64,000 nt of DNA from Lepidodermella squamata (taxonomy: Eukaryota > Gastrotricha). The stretch covers positions 4,402,001 through 4,466,000 of the forward strand of contig JBLDXI010000015.1 in NCBI GenBank assembly GCA_047495785.1, in the 5' to 3' direction. Position numbers and translations under genes: made by a program. Positions within the stretch are counted from its first letter, which is position 1. Every line of letters begins with the position of its first letter. Positions 49,641 to 62,127 of this stretch are shown piece after piece. The notes under the pieces were generated by a model that had not been told where the DNA came from, did not search any database, and worked only from the letters and a program-made list of their open reading frames with translations.

Positions 49641-49746
49641 GATTTCGGCCCTATCTCTATCTTCAACCTAGGTGTTGTGCATTATTGATTATGCATCAGC
49701 TGTTGCCTTTTCAAAGGCCTGTTAAGATAGAGATGGGGCCGAAATC
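49641..49746. repeat. Short foldback element
   Basis: Arms of 23 bp (49641-49663 and 49724-49746) pair at 22 positions, closed by a 60-nt loop. The arm begins GATTTCGGCC. It may be a remnant of a larger inverted-repeat element. Confidence 0.7.
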
Positions 49747-50046
49747 TTTTCCCTCGTCTTAGATATAATAATTATTATTTATCCACTTGGAAATTATGTT
49801 TTTGCCCATCTATTAATTCAAGACTCTAAATGCAGTTACTTATCGTTCAAGTATCATGTTAATGTAGCTTTTTCTGAAGACCCGCTGGTGATAATGGAAT
49901 TACTGAGATGAAAATATCACGAGCGCGAGTTGTTTTGTTTAGCATATTGCTAGCTTTAGATTGAACGTGCAAACTTGTCTTCCTAACTCTTCGCGATTCG
50001 TTTTATTATAGCATAACATTTTCACCACACTCTAGTGGTTTTAGAA
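49747..50046. other. Upstream region of the TBC gene
   Basis: 300 nt before the presumed ATG. No clear promoter motif. Confidence 0.4.
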
Positions 50047-53000
50047 ATGGTATGGATTTCACCTCCCGCCCATGTTTTGCTGACGGCTCCTCGATGGCGA
50101 ACCGAACAGCAGAATCAGTATTTTTTATTGCAAAGATATTCCAGGGGTTCGTTTGTTACTGCTTTCTTGGACAACTTGGTGGACTCAACGCCAACCTATC
50201 GAATCCTATGTCATCCTCACGATTTAACTGCCCAGGCGTCATCAGCTATTTGCATTGCAACATCTAATGATAAGAAAGATATATCGGACCACTGGCAGTG
50301 GCTCGAACTGCACGTAACTCCCGTTCTGGATGGCTTTGACAGCTATGCTGAGTTGATTGCATTTGTGTCCCAAAAAATTGGTTCTCTGACTGACTGTAAG
50401 TTGTCAAATTTGCTTATACTTATATGCGACATCGATGTCATTGTATTTCATTAGATGTACCTGATTCCTCCAATAGCGAAAAATCACGACAATTCAGAGA
50501 ATTTTTCCCAGAGCTTTCCGATGCAGGTGATACAGTAAAAGCTGTTTATAATGTCACCTATTTCGCCAGCTCGTCACCTCTACCCTACATGGGCTCATTA
50601 TTTTTGACGACAAATCATATTTGCTTTGGAAGCAAGCGCATGTTCAGCCGAGTACTCGCCGTCGCTGTTCGGTGGTTAGATGTAATTAATTTGGGCGCTG
50701 ATTCCTCTCAGCTATTCCCTGATCGTTTAACGCTTACAACCTGTCGGCACGAAACCCATATATTTCGAATGGTCAATCCATCCGTAGTGCAAGTCATTGA
50801 CGTTTGTCGAAATTTATGTAACACTGCTGCTGGCCGTGTTTTAGTCGATACTAGTCAAGTGAATCGCAATGAGGAAACAGTTAGTTCACCTTTCAAGAAC
50901 ATTTTGTTTGATAATTGTATGTATTAATTTCAGGCTTTGACCCAGTTCAAACTTCCCGTCGGTGAATATTTAATATTGGACCAACTTTGTCGAATATGCG
51001 ATCCGTATGGGAAAGGCTTTGTCAAAGGTCGGCTGTTGGTCACGCAGAACTTTTTGTGTTTCACATCTGGTGGCAGTGGAAACGCACAAAAGTTACGTCT
51101 ATCTTTGCCTTTTCACCTTTGCTCAGATATTGAGCGCTCTCCTACGAGCAATTCGCTCGTTATTTCGTTGATAAACGAGCTTGGCACAATCATCATTGAC
51201 TTCACTGGTGGGGATTTGGAACCTGTTAGGAGGCAGCTTTCCCCAATTATTGGCAAAAAGACTTTGCCTGACAAAGCTATTCTCTCTGGAAAGCCATTGC
51301 TATCATTGTGCTCCGATCTGGCAGCTGAAGTCACGGACCCTGATGTCTTGAATAAATGGAAAACTTACTTGAGCGATTATTGCGTTCTCGCTAATGGTAC
51401 AAGACGTGAAATATTGCGAAGAACGCGCTAATATATCTTTACCCTTAGATATACCAGAATCGATTGGCGGCTTCGTCGCCCCAATATTCTTTGAAACCCC
51501 CAGACTACGCGAACTTATTGTAAATCATGGTATACCTGTGGAAATGCGCCCTGTAAGTTCAGAGTCAAATGTAATTCGAATCAGGGAAATATTTGTTCAT
51601 GCAGGATTTGTGGATGGTGCTAAGCGGAGCAGCATTTGATGCTTACGTTGATCCTACCAGTTACACGGTCGCTCTTAAAGCAGCCACATTGTCGCCCGCC
51701 GTCAGTCCAGACGCCGAATCCCCCAGACACAACGGCACCAATGGCTCGCATAATGGAAATGAAAGCTTGAGTGGAACCTTATTGGCGATAGATGAAATAG
51801 AAAAAGATGTTCACAGATCTCTGCCTGATCACCCTGCTTACCAAACACCAGAAGGTTTGTCTGCCCTTCGTCGAGTTCTCACTGCTTACGCTCATCGCAA
51901 TCCGAATATTGGATACTGCCAAGGTAGTAACGATTGTGTAAAGAGGCGCCGATATAATTTTTTTTATAAATGTGTAGCTATGAATGTTGTTGCTGCCGCT
52001 TTGCTTTTGTACGCTGGAGAAGAGCGAGCCTTTTATCTGCTGTGTCGAATTTGCGAACGAATTCTGCCCGATTATTACAATCGTCGCGTCACGGGGGTGC
52101 GCGTAGACTTGGAAGCTTTTGCCGAACTCGCAGAGCAAAAATTATCGTCGTAGGTTTTTATCCGAACTGCATTTCTTGGAAATAATCATTCTCATTTGAT
52201 AGCACATTGGCGAACCGCTTGAGATCTACAGGTGCAATTCCTTTGATTCTAGTTCCCTGGCTTTTGTCCATTTATATTACTTCCCTGCCGCTCAAAATGG
52301 CGATGCGAATACTTGATTGGTTTTTCTTGGATGGAGCGCGTGCTTTGTTTCAGTTTGCTCTCGCCATAGTCGACGCGAACTCAGTCGAGTTGTTGCAAGC
52401 TGAAGATGATGCTGACATCGTCGCTTGTCTGTCTTCGTACCTTAGAGCGTTAGGAAATGACGCGAAACCCGAAGATATGCAAATCGAAGGCGTTCCGCCT
52501 CAAATCGAGGTTTTGATCAAAGTTGCAGCCGAAAAGTTCCCTCTTGATAGCGAGGAAGTGGATCGGTTACGTCTGCGACACCGTCTTCGGTTAGCTTCTT
52601 CGAAAAGTGCGCAATATGTCGATGCTGCCGTCCGAGGTGCCGCTGCCGAAAGTGGCCTGACTGAGGCTGATGTGAGAAGGGTTGTATCAGAGTTTCAATT
52701 GAGCATGTGCGCGTCGGGGACGAAGCGCAACTTTGACCCTGACAAGCTCACGAGCCAGTGTGACACGTTCGCCAGCTCAATGGCTGCCGTCGCCGAAGCG
52801 AACGCGGCAGCCGCTAACGAATTTCGCATCGACGCGACTTCCGCAGTTCGATTAATTGCGCGGCTATGGCCTTTTGCGTTGAACAATAAGGAGCTGTCTC
52901 AAGAGGTAGCTGTCGCGGCTGTGAGATGGATCATCGCCGATAACAAAGTCACCGAAGTAGATCAGCAACAGACACCAAAACCGTCATCATTTCAAAAGTA

Positions 53001-53806
53001 ATTATTTTTTATTAGCGCGAAGACTTCAGTTTCAATATTTGATTCCAGTGACGGTGAAAACAATGGCCCGATGCCTCTAGATTTTGTATCACTCACGTCA
53101 GTTTGCCGCCTGTTGGGAACATTGGCGTATGGACCCGCTGAGCGTAGGATACTATTGTTGGCTAAACTATCGGCTGATGCATGTGAAACAAAGGACCACA
53201 GAAGTTTCAGCGCTTTCGCTGCTGTTGTTGATAAAATTAGGGTCGAAGAAATTGCCGGATTCGTGAAACTGGTATTAAGAATTTTGAGCAAAATAACATT
53301 GCATATATACCAAATTGCCTATCTTCTAGGAGTTGACCGGTGATTCGAGTGACAACGAGACAAAACACGGAACAGCAGAAATTACTGAAATGACTTTGAC
53401 GCAGTCGAGCACTAATTTTTTGTGGCAGCTTCTTCATGCAATGGTTAACGCCTCCGTTACAGCATCTTCGGATTACAACTATCGCTCTTCCGCGACGAAT
53501 GGCGATTCTGCTGAAAACCCGGCCGTGACAGAGCTGGAGAGTGCTTGGCAAGCTATGCTTTCAACTTCCCAAGACAAATGGCCGGTGAATGTTCGCCAGG
53601 ATATAGTTCCTGTACTATGTCATTCGGACAAACTGCATCTTGCTGCTGCAATTGGCACTGTCTTTCCATTGGAGACAACCCCATCCACAGTAAAAAGAGC
53701 TTTAAGAAAGCTCCCTCAACCTTTTGCGAAGAAATCGCAATCAATGCCGCATGTGTCTACGGCGTCTAACAACACCAATCATAAAATGGACGATGACAAT
53801 TTGTAG
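50047..53806 (+). CDS. TBC1D9: TBC1D8/9-type Rab GTPase-activating protein
   Basis: Stimulates GTP hydrolysis by Rab GTPases in membrane traffic. Nine exons: 50047-50395, 50455-50879, 50934-51396, 51449-51552, 51605-51923, 51978-52149, 52203-52997, 53049-53271, 53330-53806, giving 1108 residues. The N-terminus matches TBC1D9 (WISPPAHVLLT, then QNQYFLLQR; HWQWLE). Two GRAM domains follow, each with a short motif like YMGSLFLTTNHICF and GRLLVTQNFLCF. The TBC domain begins RELIVNHGIPVEMRPDLWM, has the arginine-finger motif IEKDVHRSLPDHP and the glutamine-finger motif IGYCQAMN split by intron 5, and ends with LDWFFLDGARALFQFALAI. A helical C-terminus follows, ending in a disordered tail. A fuller EF-hand as in vertebrate TBC1D9 is not obvious. 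The ATG shown is the first in frame and gives the family's N-terminus. Confidence 0.92.
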
Positions 53807-54198
53807 CAATTACCGAATAACATGTACCAATAACGTGCAATGCCTTTCGATTTCTTTTTCATTGACATGTGAATCTGTAATATTATTAGATATCTTACTA
53901 ATCATAATCCCGACGAATTTTTTTTACACCAATTGATTCGATAATGCAGTGATTGTGTCTCGCCGTCTCTCGTCAAATTTAATTTCTTTTAACAAGTACG
54001 ATTTGTCAATCATGTGAAAAGTTGAAAGCCAATGAGAAGGCGCATGAAGTCTGTATACTGGTGATTAATTGCGAAATTTTTAACTTATCACACTGCGCTG
54101 CAATCGGCTGTGAATATTTTAACGAACTTGATATCTGGACGTGAAACGATACCAGAAATGTGTACAACTCGGCCGGCCTTATATTGATTTTTTTCTAA

Positions 54199-54204
54199 TT
54201 TATT
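54199..54204 (-). promoter_or_regulatory. Candidate poly(A) signal of CFAP44
   Basis: AATAAA on the minus strand, about 115 nt past the CFAP44 stop codon. Confidence 0.45.
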
Positions 54205-54257
54205 TCAGGAATACCACGCGACAATTTGCAATATCGTTATATTTTGCTAAATGAAGA

Positions 54258-54263
54258 AATAAA
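54258..54263 (+). promoter_or_regulatory. Candidate poly(A) signal of the TBC gene
   Basis: AATAAA about 450 nt past the TBC stop. An earlier non-canonical signal could be used. Confidence 0.35.
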
Positions 54264-54316
54264 TAATTTGCAGATAAACTATAATTGTTTTGATATAATC
54301 AAGTGTGTTTCGCGTA

Positions 54317-57300
54317 TTAAAAGTTCGGCTTCAATCTCAAAGAGTTAGCAGGTGGTGGTTGAGACGGTGGAGAAACATGGCCGTCTTTGCGGGATAGTGC
54401 AGCTAGTTCCATTCGAAGAGCTTCCAACTCTTGAGCTTGAAGCTGGACGAGATCTACGAGTCGTGCTCTGTCACGTTCTGCCTCGGCATCCGCCGAAGTA
54501 GCAGCAGGTGCAGCCGGTCGCTGTGCGTTCGTATCGAGCTGTTTCACTAATTTGTTGCCTTCTTGCATCAAAGAATTGAGAGTTTGCAGTCGGGTAGTAT
54601 TATCGTTAACAGTATCGATTAAGGCAGACTTCCGCGCCTTGATTTGCCGCTCAATTTCTTCCCTCTCAGCCGCCCAGCCTTTTTCTGCTTCTTTCAAACG
54701 CTCGCGTAGTTCCTCAACCGTTTGGCTAACGGTGACGGTTTCAAGTACTTCGAGGTCAACCTGTTTTCCGAACTTCGCTTTCAACTCGTGATCGCACTTA
54801 CTCTTCGTCGCGGCAACGTGACGCTCGAAACGACGTCTATCCAGCTCTAAATCCAGCCGTCTTGCCTTCGCTTCAAGTTTTTGCTGCTTTTGAGCGTTTA
54901 TTTCTCGTCTCAGCTCTTGTATACGCTCGCGGAGCTGGAGAACAGAGCCCTCTTCGAAAATGAGACTTGTGCCCAAGTCGGCAGGAAGCGAGCCGTTTTC
55001 AGTATGAAGCAGCTGATGAAGGCGTAGGACAACAACAACGTCTAAAGCGTTTAGACGTCGCTGCTTTTCTTGTTGGAACGCCTCCAAATCGTTCCTAGCC
55101 GATGTCAAACCGACTTCTGTCTGTTTTGAGCGCTTTTGTAGCGATTCCAGCTCTTTTCGAATAATGTCAAGAGTTTTCTTCTCCTCGGCAGTTGCTTCCT
55201 CCAAATCAAGCCGGCGTTCCCGCAACTCGGTTGTGTGCATGTAAACATTTTGATCGCAGCCAGCCGGGCAAATATCGAGATCGTAAACTGGCGCGTCCTC
55301 GTCATCATCACCGCCCGCCTCCTCTTCCGACTCTTCTGAGTCATCCTCATCCTCCTCCTCCTCTTCCTCCTCATCTACAAACAAAAAGGCAAACAATAAT
55401 TAACCAAATTGGCCCTAGCATCGATTGAAATGAGCATGCCTTCTTCTTCACCCTCGCGCTTTTTCCTGCGCTTGATCCGCTTTTTGAAAACTCGTGTCAG
55501 GAAGTCACTCCATTTCGTTTGGTCCGCAATACTTGATTTGAACTCAGCAGTCAGCGCACTTTCACGCTCTTGGAGCTTTTCGATATCGCGTTTCTTGTCA
55601 TCCATTCGCCGTTGACATTCACCAACCTGTCATCAACAACAAATCATTCATTGTATTACCTTGGCAAACAAATAAGTGCATTCATCATAGGCTAAGTAAA
55701 CAAAGCTAGTCCGATCGAAATGATCGGCGCTATTACCAGTCATTCGAAAGTAATACGATAAGTGATGTCTGATCATGTGCTAGTCAACATCAGCGGCCAT
55801 CGGTTCTGCCTTAGTCGAAAGGCCCTTCGACGTTTTCCTCAAACGCGTTTGTCACAGCTTTTTCTGCGCGAAACCGGGACTAATGCGACGGCTAGCTCAA
55901 AACTAATCGACAATCGGAAGCAAATCGGCCATGAGTACTTCTTTGACCGAAATCCAGCTATTTTCGCCGGAATTATGGACTTGTACCGTTCTGGGTCAAT
56001 TCACATACCGCCCGGGGCCTGCTGGCGTTTGGTGCAAGAAGAACTTGAGTTTTGGCAGGTTGACCCAGAACGAATATGCCGGTCATGTCAGCTATTTTTG
56101 GCCGAACAAGTCAATCGACAGAAAGAGCTGCACGAAATGCAGCATGCGTTTGGCGACGATGCCCGGCGCATTTCGGACTCGGTTTTCTCGTCGGAACGCA
56201 CGTCCACCTTCGAACAGGCCAAGAGTAAGGAAATGTCCATCAAGGATCAATTAGTCGGTTTTTTCAGAGAGCCATCGTCGACCAAAACGAAATGGACAAA
56301 GATTTACAAAATTTTGTTCACCGTAACGGTATTTGTTTACGTAATTACGTACATTCTAGAATCGGAAAGCATATTTCGCGTACCCACTTATGACTGTTGG
56401 GAGGAATATGGCGATGCGATAACCGCAAATATGACAGCGTTAGCAGAGAAGGAAAAGTCGACTATATCCTCCAAGAAGGACAAACAGACTGATGCTCACA
56501 ATCAACTGATGACTTTCAAAAGGTTAGTGACGCCTTAATTAAATCATAAATAATTATTGAATATCGAGCAGATTTCAAAAGTATTTTACAACATCCCCAT
56601 CTTACGCTCTCCTATCAATTGATGTCGTATGCCTGGCGCTTTTCACCGTCGATTTTGCCCTCAGATTCGCCCTATATCCGCCACCGCGCTTGCATTACTT
56701 CAAGTCTCTAACAGCGGTTTCAGATGTGATAATAACAACTGCGAATTGCATCGCTGCTGTTATGGTTTGGGCGCCACGTCAGAACTTCAATTGCCAGAAT
56801 GAAATGCTCTCAGCTTATTTAACCTTGGAAATATTTCGGGTCGCCCGGCTGATTCGATTGCTGCAGTTCACAAGCCGCTACAACGGTATCCGGGTACTTT
56901 TACTGTCACTCAGCACCAGTCTCAGGGAGCTGCTGTTGTTGCTCTCTGGACTGATGACTGCAGTAATTGTTTTCGGTATGACTATCTATGTTAGCGAGAT
57001 AGGTCAGGATGGGTCGAACTACGATAACTTCATCGTTGGCTTCTGGTGGGCACTCGTCAGCATGACAACAATCGGTATTTTGACATGAACTACTTTAATT
57101 TAAGAATACTAATTTCTCAACAGGTTATGGCGACTACGCTCCTAAATCATATGGTGGCATGCTCGTAGGGGCTATTTGCGCCGTTTGCGGCGTTCTCTAT
57201 GTTGCCCTTCAAATGCCCGTGATCGCGAACCGATTCAACGCTCTCTATTTATATGCCAGAGAGCAAGAACGACGAGCGGCAAGCACAAATACATCAAGCG

Positions 57301-60300
57301 AGGCAGCGGATGAATCAAATTTTATGCAGCAAGGTTCAACACGATATTAAAAGTAAATGTAATCGTACCTTTGTTGCTAATTCAGTGCGCTCCATCAACT
57401 TCTGTTCCACCTTTCCTTCTAGCTCGTGCTCGCGCTGTTCGAAGTCTTTGAGCAGCATCAGTTCTTCGAACAATGTGATCTCCTGGAGATTGGCCATGTT
57501 GAGCTGGACGTTAAGCTGGTTTTGTCTGTATTCAAGAACCCTGAGACGAGCGTCGAAAGTTTTCTCAGCATTTTCAATTTTCCTTAATAACCGATTCTGC
57601 TCATATTCTAGCCTGGAATTACAGTAAAATATAAAAGGAAAATCCTAATTTATTCAATTAATACCTGATTCTCTCCTCCTCGCGGCGATCTTTTTCGAAT
57701 TCAGTTAATTCAGCAACCGTGGAAACGGCTTGGGGAACCTGCTGCTGTTGTTGTTGATGTTGCTGTTGTTGAGGCAGCTGGGGTTGCTTTTGACCTCCAG
57801 CGCCAATAGGGGGTGCTCCAGGTCTTGCCTGTGTTCCAGCAGCGGGGCCAGCAGGGCCAGCTGGAGCTACTTCGACAACTTCAAAGCGCCTACGACATTA
57901 TTATTCAGCAATAAAAAGGGCAGAATTTATAAACAACTATACTTTTCCGGCTGTTCTTCTGGAGCAAGAAGGCGGGTCTTCGGAAGTGGCTTTCGGAACT
58001 CTACGGGTAGCTGGTTTTGAACTAGCTGTAGTGCTTCAATTGCTGCGTTTATTTCTGCTATTGCTGCCTTCTTAACGTCTCTGAGGTGTAAAACCTCTTG
58101 GTTGAAATCAACTTTCTTCTTGTAAATCTGAAAAGAAATCATTCAGATTGAATTTATTCCCCTAAAATGCCTTACGTATTCTTTGATCTGAAGTAGTCTT
58201 AGAGCAGCTTTGAAAGCATTCATTCGCAAGTGAGGTGGCACGACGTAGTCGTCGGCTGACTTCAGCTTGTAGTCGCCAATATGAAGCTTAGCATATTCGA
58301 TTGCCGCGACATCAGCCGGGTCCTGCCAGTCGGCACCCGGCTCGGATGCGTAAAGCTCCTCCCAGTCTTTACGACGACGAGCCCGGCGTTGCCGGCGCTC
58401 GTTAACTTTGGCCAATGCGCGTTCTATTCGCTCACCTAGTGACCCACTAACACGCACCACTATTTTATCTGCGGCCGCTACTTTACCATCATCCTGGTCT
58501 CCGACTTTCCTATCACCTTCGCCTTGTTGAACTTTAGATCCGATGTCACTCGCCCCTCTGTTCGCCTCCGTTTGCAGCCTCAAGGTTTCAAGCTGCGATC
58601 GAACTTCTTCGAAATCCGGGGTAGGATGAACAAGGGCGAACGTAGAGACAAAATGGGACGAACTGAACGCTTTAACCAGAGTCAAATCGAACTCCAATTG
58701 TTGATAAAAATAATCCTTCACGCGCTGAAGAATAAGGCTAGTCCTTGCTTGTTCGAATGCCATCTCTTTTCGGGCAAGTTCAAGTTTTTCATCGTTCATT
58801 TTGAAAGTCTGTCCTCTAATTTCGGCCGCCATCTCAAAATGCTTCCGTTCCAAGCGCAATTCGTTCGGCAATTTGTCATTCGCATCAATCACAGTGGCAA
58901 ACTGTTTACGAAGTTCAGCAATCTCTGCCCGGGCAGACGCTTTTCTGGCTTCTGCGGCCGCAACAGCACGATCATGTTCCAGCTTCTGTTTGGCTTCTTC
59001 AATGCTATACGCGTTCGGATCGGTAATATCAACAGGAGGTTTCACGCTAACTGGCATGATTCTTGGAGGCAGTACAGCCGGTTGAACTGCGGGTGGTTCT
59101 TCGATAGCGGAGCAAAAAATGGTGCCATCATGAGCTGAAGTCAGCAAGAACTTCTCGTCAAAGCTGATCGAAATATTTCTCATCAAGCCAGTTTGGCAAT
59201 CGTGATATCGGACAGCGTAGAACGCGCTGAGCGATTCCTTGGTAACTTCTCCAGGGTTGGTTAGAGAATGTACGCGTAGTAGACCGTCTTCGAAACCGCA
59301 ATAAAGCCGAGTTTTATCTTTCGAAAATAAAAAGCATGTTATCGGTATGTCGTCCGATTCAGGCACAGGAAGACATGCCAATGGATCCATAGGTGTGTCC
59401 AGCGGAGCAGGTGGTAGCTGACATTCGTACAAATAGCCCGCATCGTAACCACCACGAGAAACAACGATGCGATCCCGGTCACTCGCATTAGCATAGAAAG
59501 AAAACATCAGCGGGCAAGGTTCTTCCGGAATATATTCTTCCCATTCGTCTGGTGGCATTTGAGGCTCTGGTGGTTCAACTGGCTCTCCTTCAGGAATAAG
59601 CCCACGGGCAGCCATTTCTCGCCGCTCGGCGCATAATTTCTTGTAAGCTTTTTCCATAGCTACGCGAATTTTTTCCAACTCTTCTTCGTGCCGCAATCGC
59701 GATTTTATTGACTTGATTTTCAAATACCGAAGGATCCGCGCTTGCTCAGCTTTTAGCTTATAAGTCATTGAGTGATCTACGGTTTTTGGATCAATTGGTG
59801 GAACAACCTCGGCAACGCATCCATTATTACAAGAGACCAGTAATCGAACCTGTGAGGGATCATTCCGTTCAGAATTGAACTGTATGTGATTCACAGGTCC
59901 CGGAACGGTAACGAATCCAACGGGCTCAAAATCACCAGCGGTCGTGAAGAAGAAAATAGTCGAGTCGGCACCTCCTGTTGCAAGCAATCGAGAAGATGCG
60001 TCGAATGCCAGAGCATTCACTCTGCCAGAGTGAGGTTTAAAGGCCGATTTGAGGGTTAATTCGGCAGCAAAGCCTGAGCCTTTATTTCCGCTCATAGTAG
60101 GAGGCTGAGCGACAAGTATTCGAATAACACCGTCGGAGAACCCTGCTACCATCAATCTGCAGTGTTGATCAATCGCAGCATCAGCCCATACTATAGCAGA
60201 AGCTGCTGTGGGAAATCTTGTAACGCCAAGAGGCATTCCCGTGGCAAAGTCATGCAGTCTGATAGTTCCATCGGATCCAGCCGTGGCAAGGAGATGGGCG

Positions 60301-62127
60301 ATTGGCGACACGGCCATCGAAGGAACATCGCCTGCATGAGTCGACAGCAATCTTTGAGGAGCGGAGGACGTATGCGTGAAACTTAAATCCAGCTTCCAAA
60401 TCGCGCCATTTTTATCCTGGGCATACCAGAAGCTAGGATCGGGTGATCTGACGATGCCATGCAAAGCCGCAGGGGCATCGCTTGGATTGGCATTTGGCCC
60501 GGTAACAATGGCGCGAAGCTCGTTCATAGGCTCCATTTCGAGATATGGATTTTCCGCAGATACATCGGCCGTGTCCACCGTGTCCAAATCCCATACCTAA
60601 TTTGCCCCATGAATATTATTCCTGTTATTTTTAGGAGCAGCTTTTGGAGCTGATCGCTTACCCTAATGTAACCATCCATGCCAATAGTCAGCAACTCGCC
60701 CTCAACAAGTAGAACCTGTTCCACGTCAGCGGTGTGACAAGGTTTACGGCCTTTTCTTGTAACTTCGAGTTTAATAAGGCCGTCGTCCCACAGCAACATA
60801 TTACCCCATTCACAGCCAGACAACACCTGATCATTCCAAAATGTATCAACGCGTTAACGAGGACAATGAAAACATACCTTGCCGTCAGGCAACTCGATAT
60901 AGCCTTCGATATCAGATATTTCGGTTTTTCCGAACCTTCCAAGGCGACCTTGCAGCTTGAGTCCAGTAAAAGTATCTGCCATTTTCCAAAACTTTATGTG
61001 ACCGGACCCTGACGTAGTTAGCTGCCCAGCGAGCTCTTGACTGAAGCTAACACGGTAAACGTCTTGCCCATGGGCTTTGGCTCTCAACAAAATACGCTCT
61101 TGGCGCCAGTCGTATAACGTTAGCATGTAATCAGGCTCGGATCCGAGTGCACTGCAATTGATTTAGGCATATCAACAATGATTATGTGATAGTATGAGTC
61201 ATAAACTTACGCTAAGATATTGCCATCGGGACTGAAACACAGATGGGCAAAAGCCTCATTCGTGCCATCACGCAATATTCTCCATAGTTTCAAAGATGGC
61301 CATTCGTAAATCGCAACGACAGGTGACTTTCCTTTTTCACCAACAGCAAGATACGATCGTGAGTGATGAACCTAATATCCAAATAAAATGATATGAAAAA
61401 CAGCATAAGTTTAGATTACCGCGATAGCTCCCACCCCTGCGCCGCCCAACGTTTTCAAGAATTGCTGCTCTTTCGTTTTCAAATTGAGGAATTGTACAAA
61501 ACTACCAGCAGCAAATGCAATGGTCTCATTGTCTAGTGCATGTAGATTTGCTCGTTTACGACAGTTATAGCCTAGTGCATATCTATGAAAACATAGCAAT
61601 AATCAATCAGGTGAAAAAAGCTGGAAAAATTATTAGCTCGGCCTACCGCACATTCAGCAATTTTGAGTGCAATCCAGTTTTGCCTGCCTCCTCGGTCAGA
61701 AAGGGGCGTGATGCTAACTCCTCGTAATCATAATAAAAATCCTCTGCGATCCGAGGCGCGGCTTCCTCCTGCTGACGGCGCAGAGTTGCAGCAGCCGCCG
61801 CGGCTTTCGCAGCTTCGCTCTCGTCTTCTTGAGGCTCTTCCTCATCATTCTCAATTTTTTCTGCAGGTTGCTCGGTATTATCGACCTCATTAAGATCAGC
61901 ATCGCCATTTTCATCTAACATGAGGAAGAGAGTAAAAAACTATCAAAAATACTACAGCAATCTCCAAACCGATCACGTCAGCATCGCCATTCGCGTTTTC
62001 ATTATCAACTGGATCGCCCGACAACACATCGCCCTCTGCAGGAAGTGCGGTTTCAGGCTCAGCTAAATAAAGAAAAACAGTTGATCGATCTATTTCACGC
62101 GATTTAGAGCTCACTTGGATCACTCAT
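54317..62127 (-). CDS. CFAP44: Cilia- and flagella-associated protein 44
   Basis: WD-repeat protein of the tether/tether-head complex that anchors inner dynein arm f (I1) heads to the axonemal doublet. Thirteen exons on the minus strand: 62127-62115, 62062-61970, 61914-61647, 61582-61420, 61371-61211, 61151-60878, 60826-60662, 60596-58176, 58127-57943, 57889-57665, 57612-57369, 55626-55452, 55374-54317, giving 1814 residues (human 1854). An acidic N-terminus leads into [13 protein letters not shown] and [11 protein letters not shown], a CFAP44 signature. WD40 repeats run through exons 4-8. The rest is coiled coil with [20 protein letters not shown] and [11 protein letters not shown], followed by [16 protein letters not shown]. 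The first coding exon has only 13 nt. The 1742-nt intron 11 contains a K+ channel gene on the other strand. The exon 12 donor (AGG then GTGAAG) could instead be a GC site a few codons on. Confidence 0.95.
55765..57350 (+). CDS. Voltage-gated K+ channel (Kv) alpha subunit, nested in CFAP44
   Basis: Tetrameric plasma-membrane K+ channel subunit. Three exons: 55765-56522, 56572-57074, 57124-57350, giving 495 residues. Residues 1-115 form a T1/BTB tetramerisation domain ([34 protein letters not shown]). S1 lies near residue 180-200 ([16 protein letters not shown]), S2 contains [12 protein letters not shown]3 begins VSDVII, S4 has [12 protein letters not shown] with further Arg, and the pore has TTIGYGD, split by intron 2 inside the first Gly codon. 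S6 reads [11 protein letters not shown] where most Kv channels have a PVP bend. The C-terminus is short. The whole gene lies in a CFAP44 intron in antisense, leaving 138 nt before and 18 nt after it. Subfamily (Shaw, Shab or Shal type) is unresolved. Confidence 0.92.

Larger units (their letters stand above)
53807..54316. other. Convergent 3' region, TBC1D9-like/CFAP44
   Basis: 510 nt between two stop codons. The poly(A) signals of both genes cross: plus-strand AATAAA at 54258-54263 and minus-strand AATAAA at 54204-54199. Confidence 0.5.

Noticed and set aside
52998-53015. 18-nt intron in the TBC gene
   Set aside because: It keeps the frame, but a 51-nt intron using the same donor and the acceptor at 53048 also does and fits the size of the other introns.
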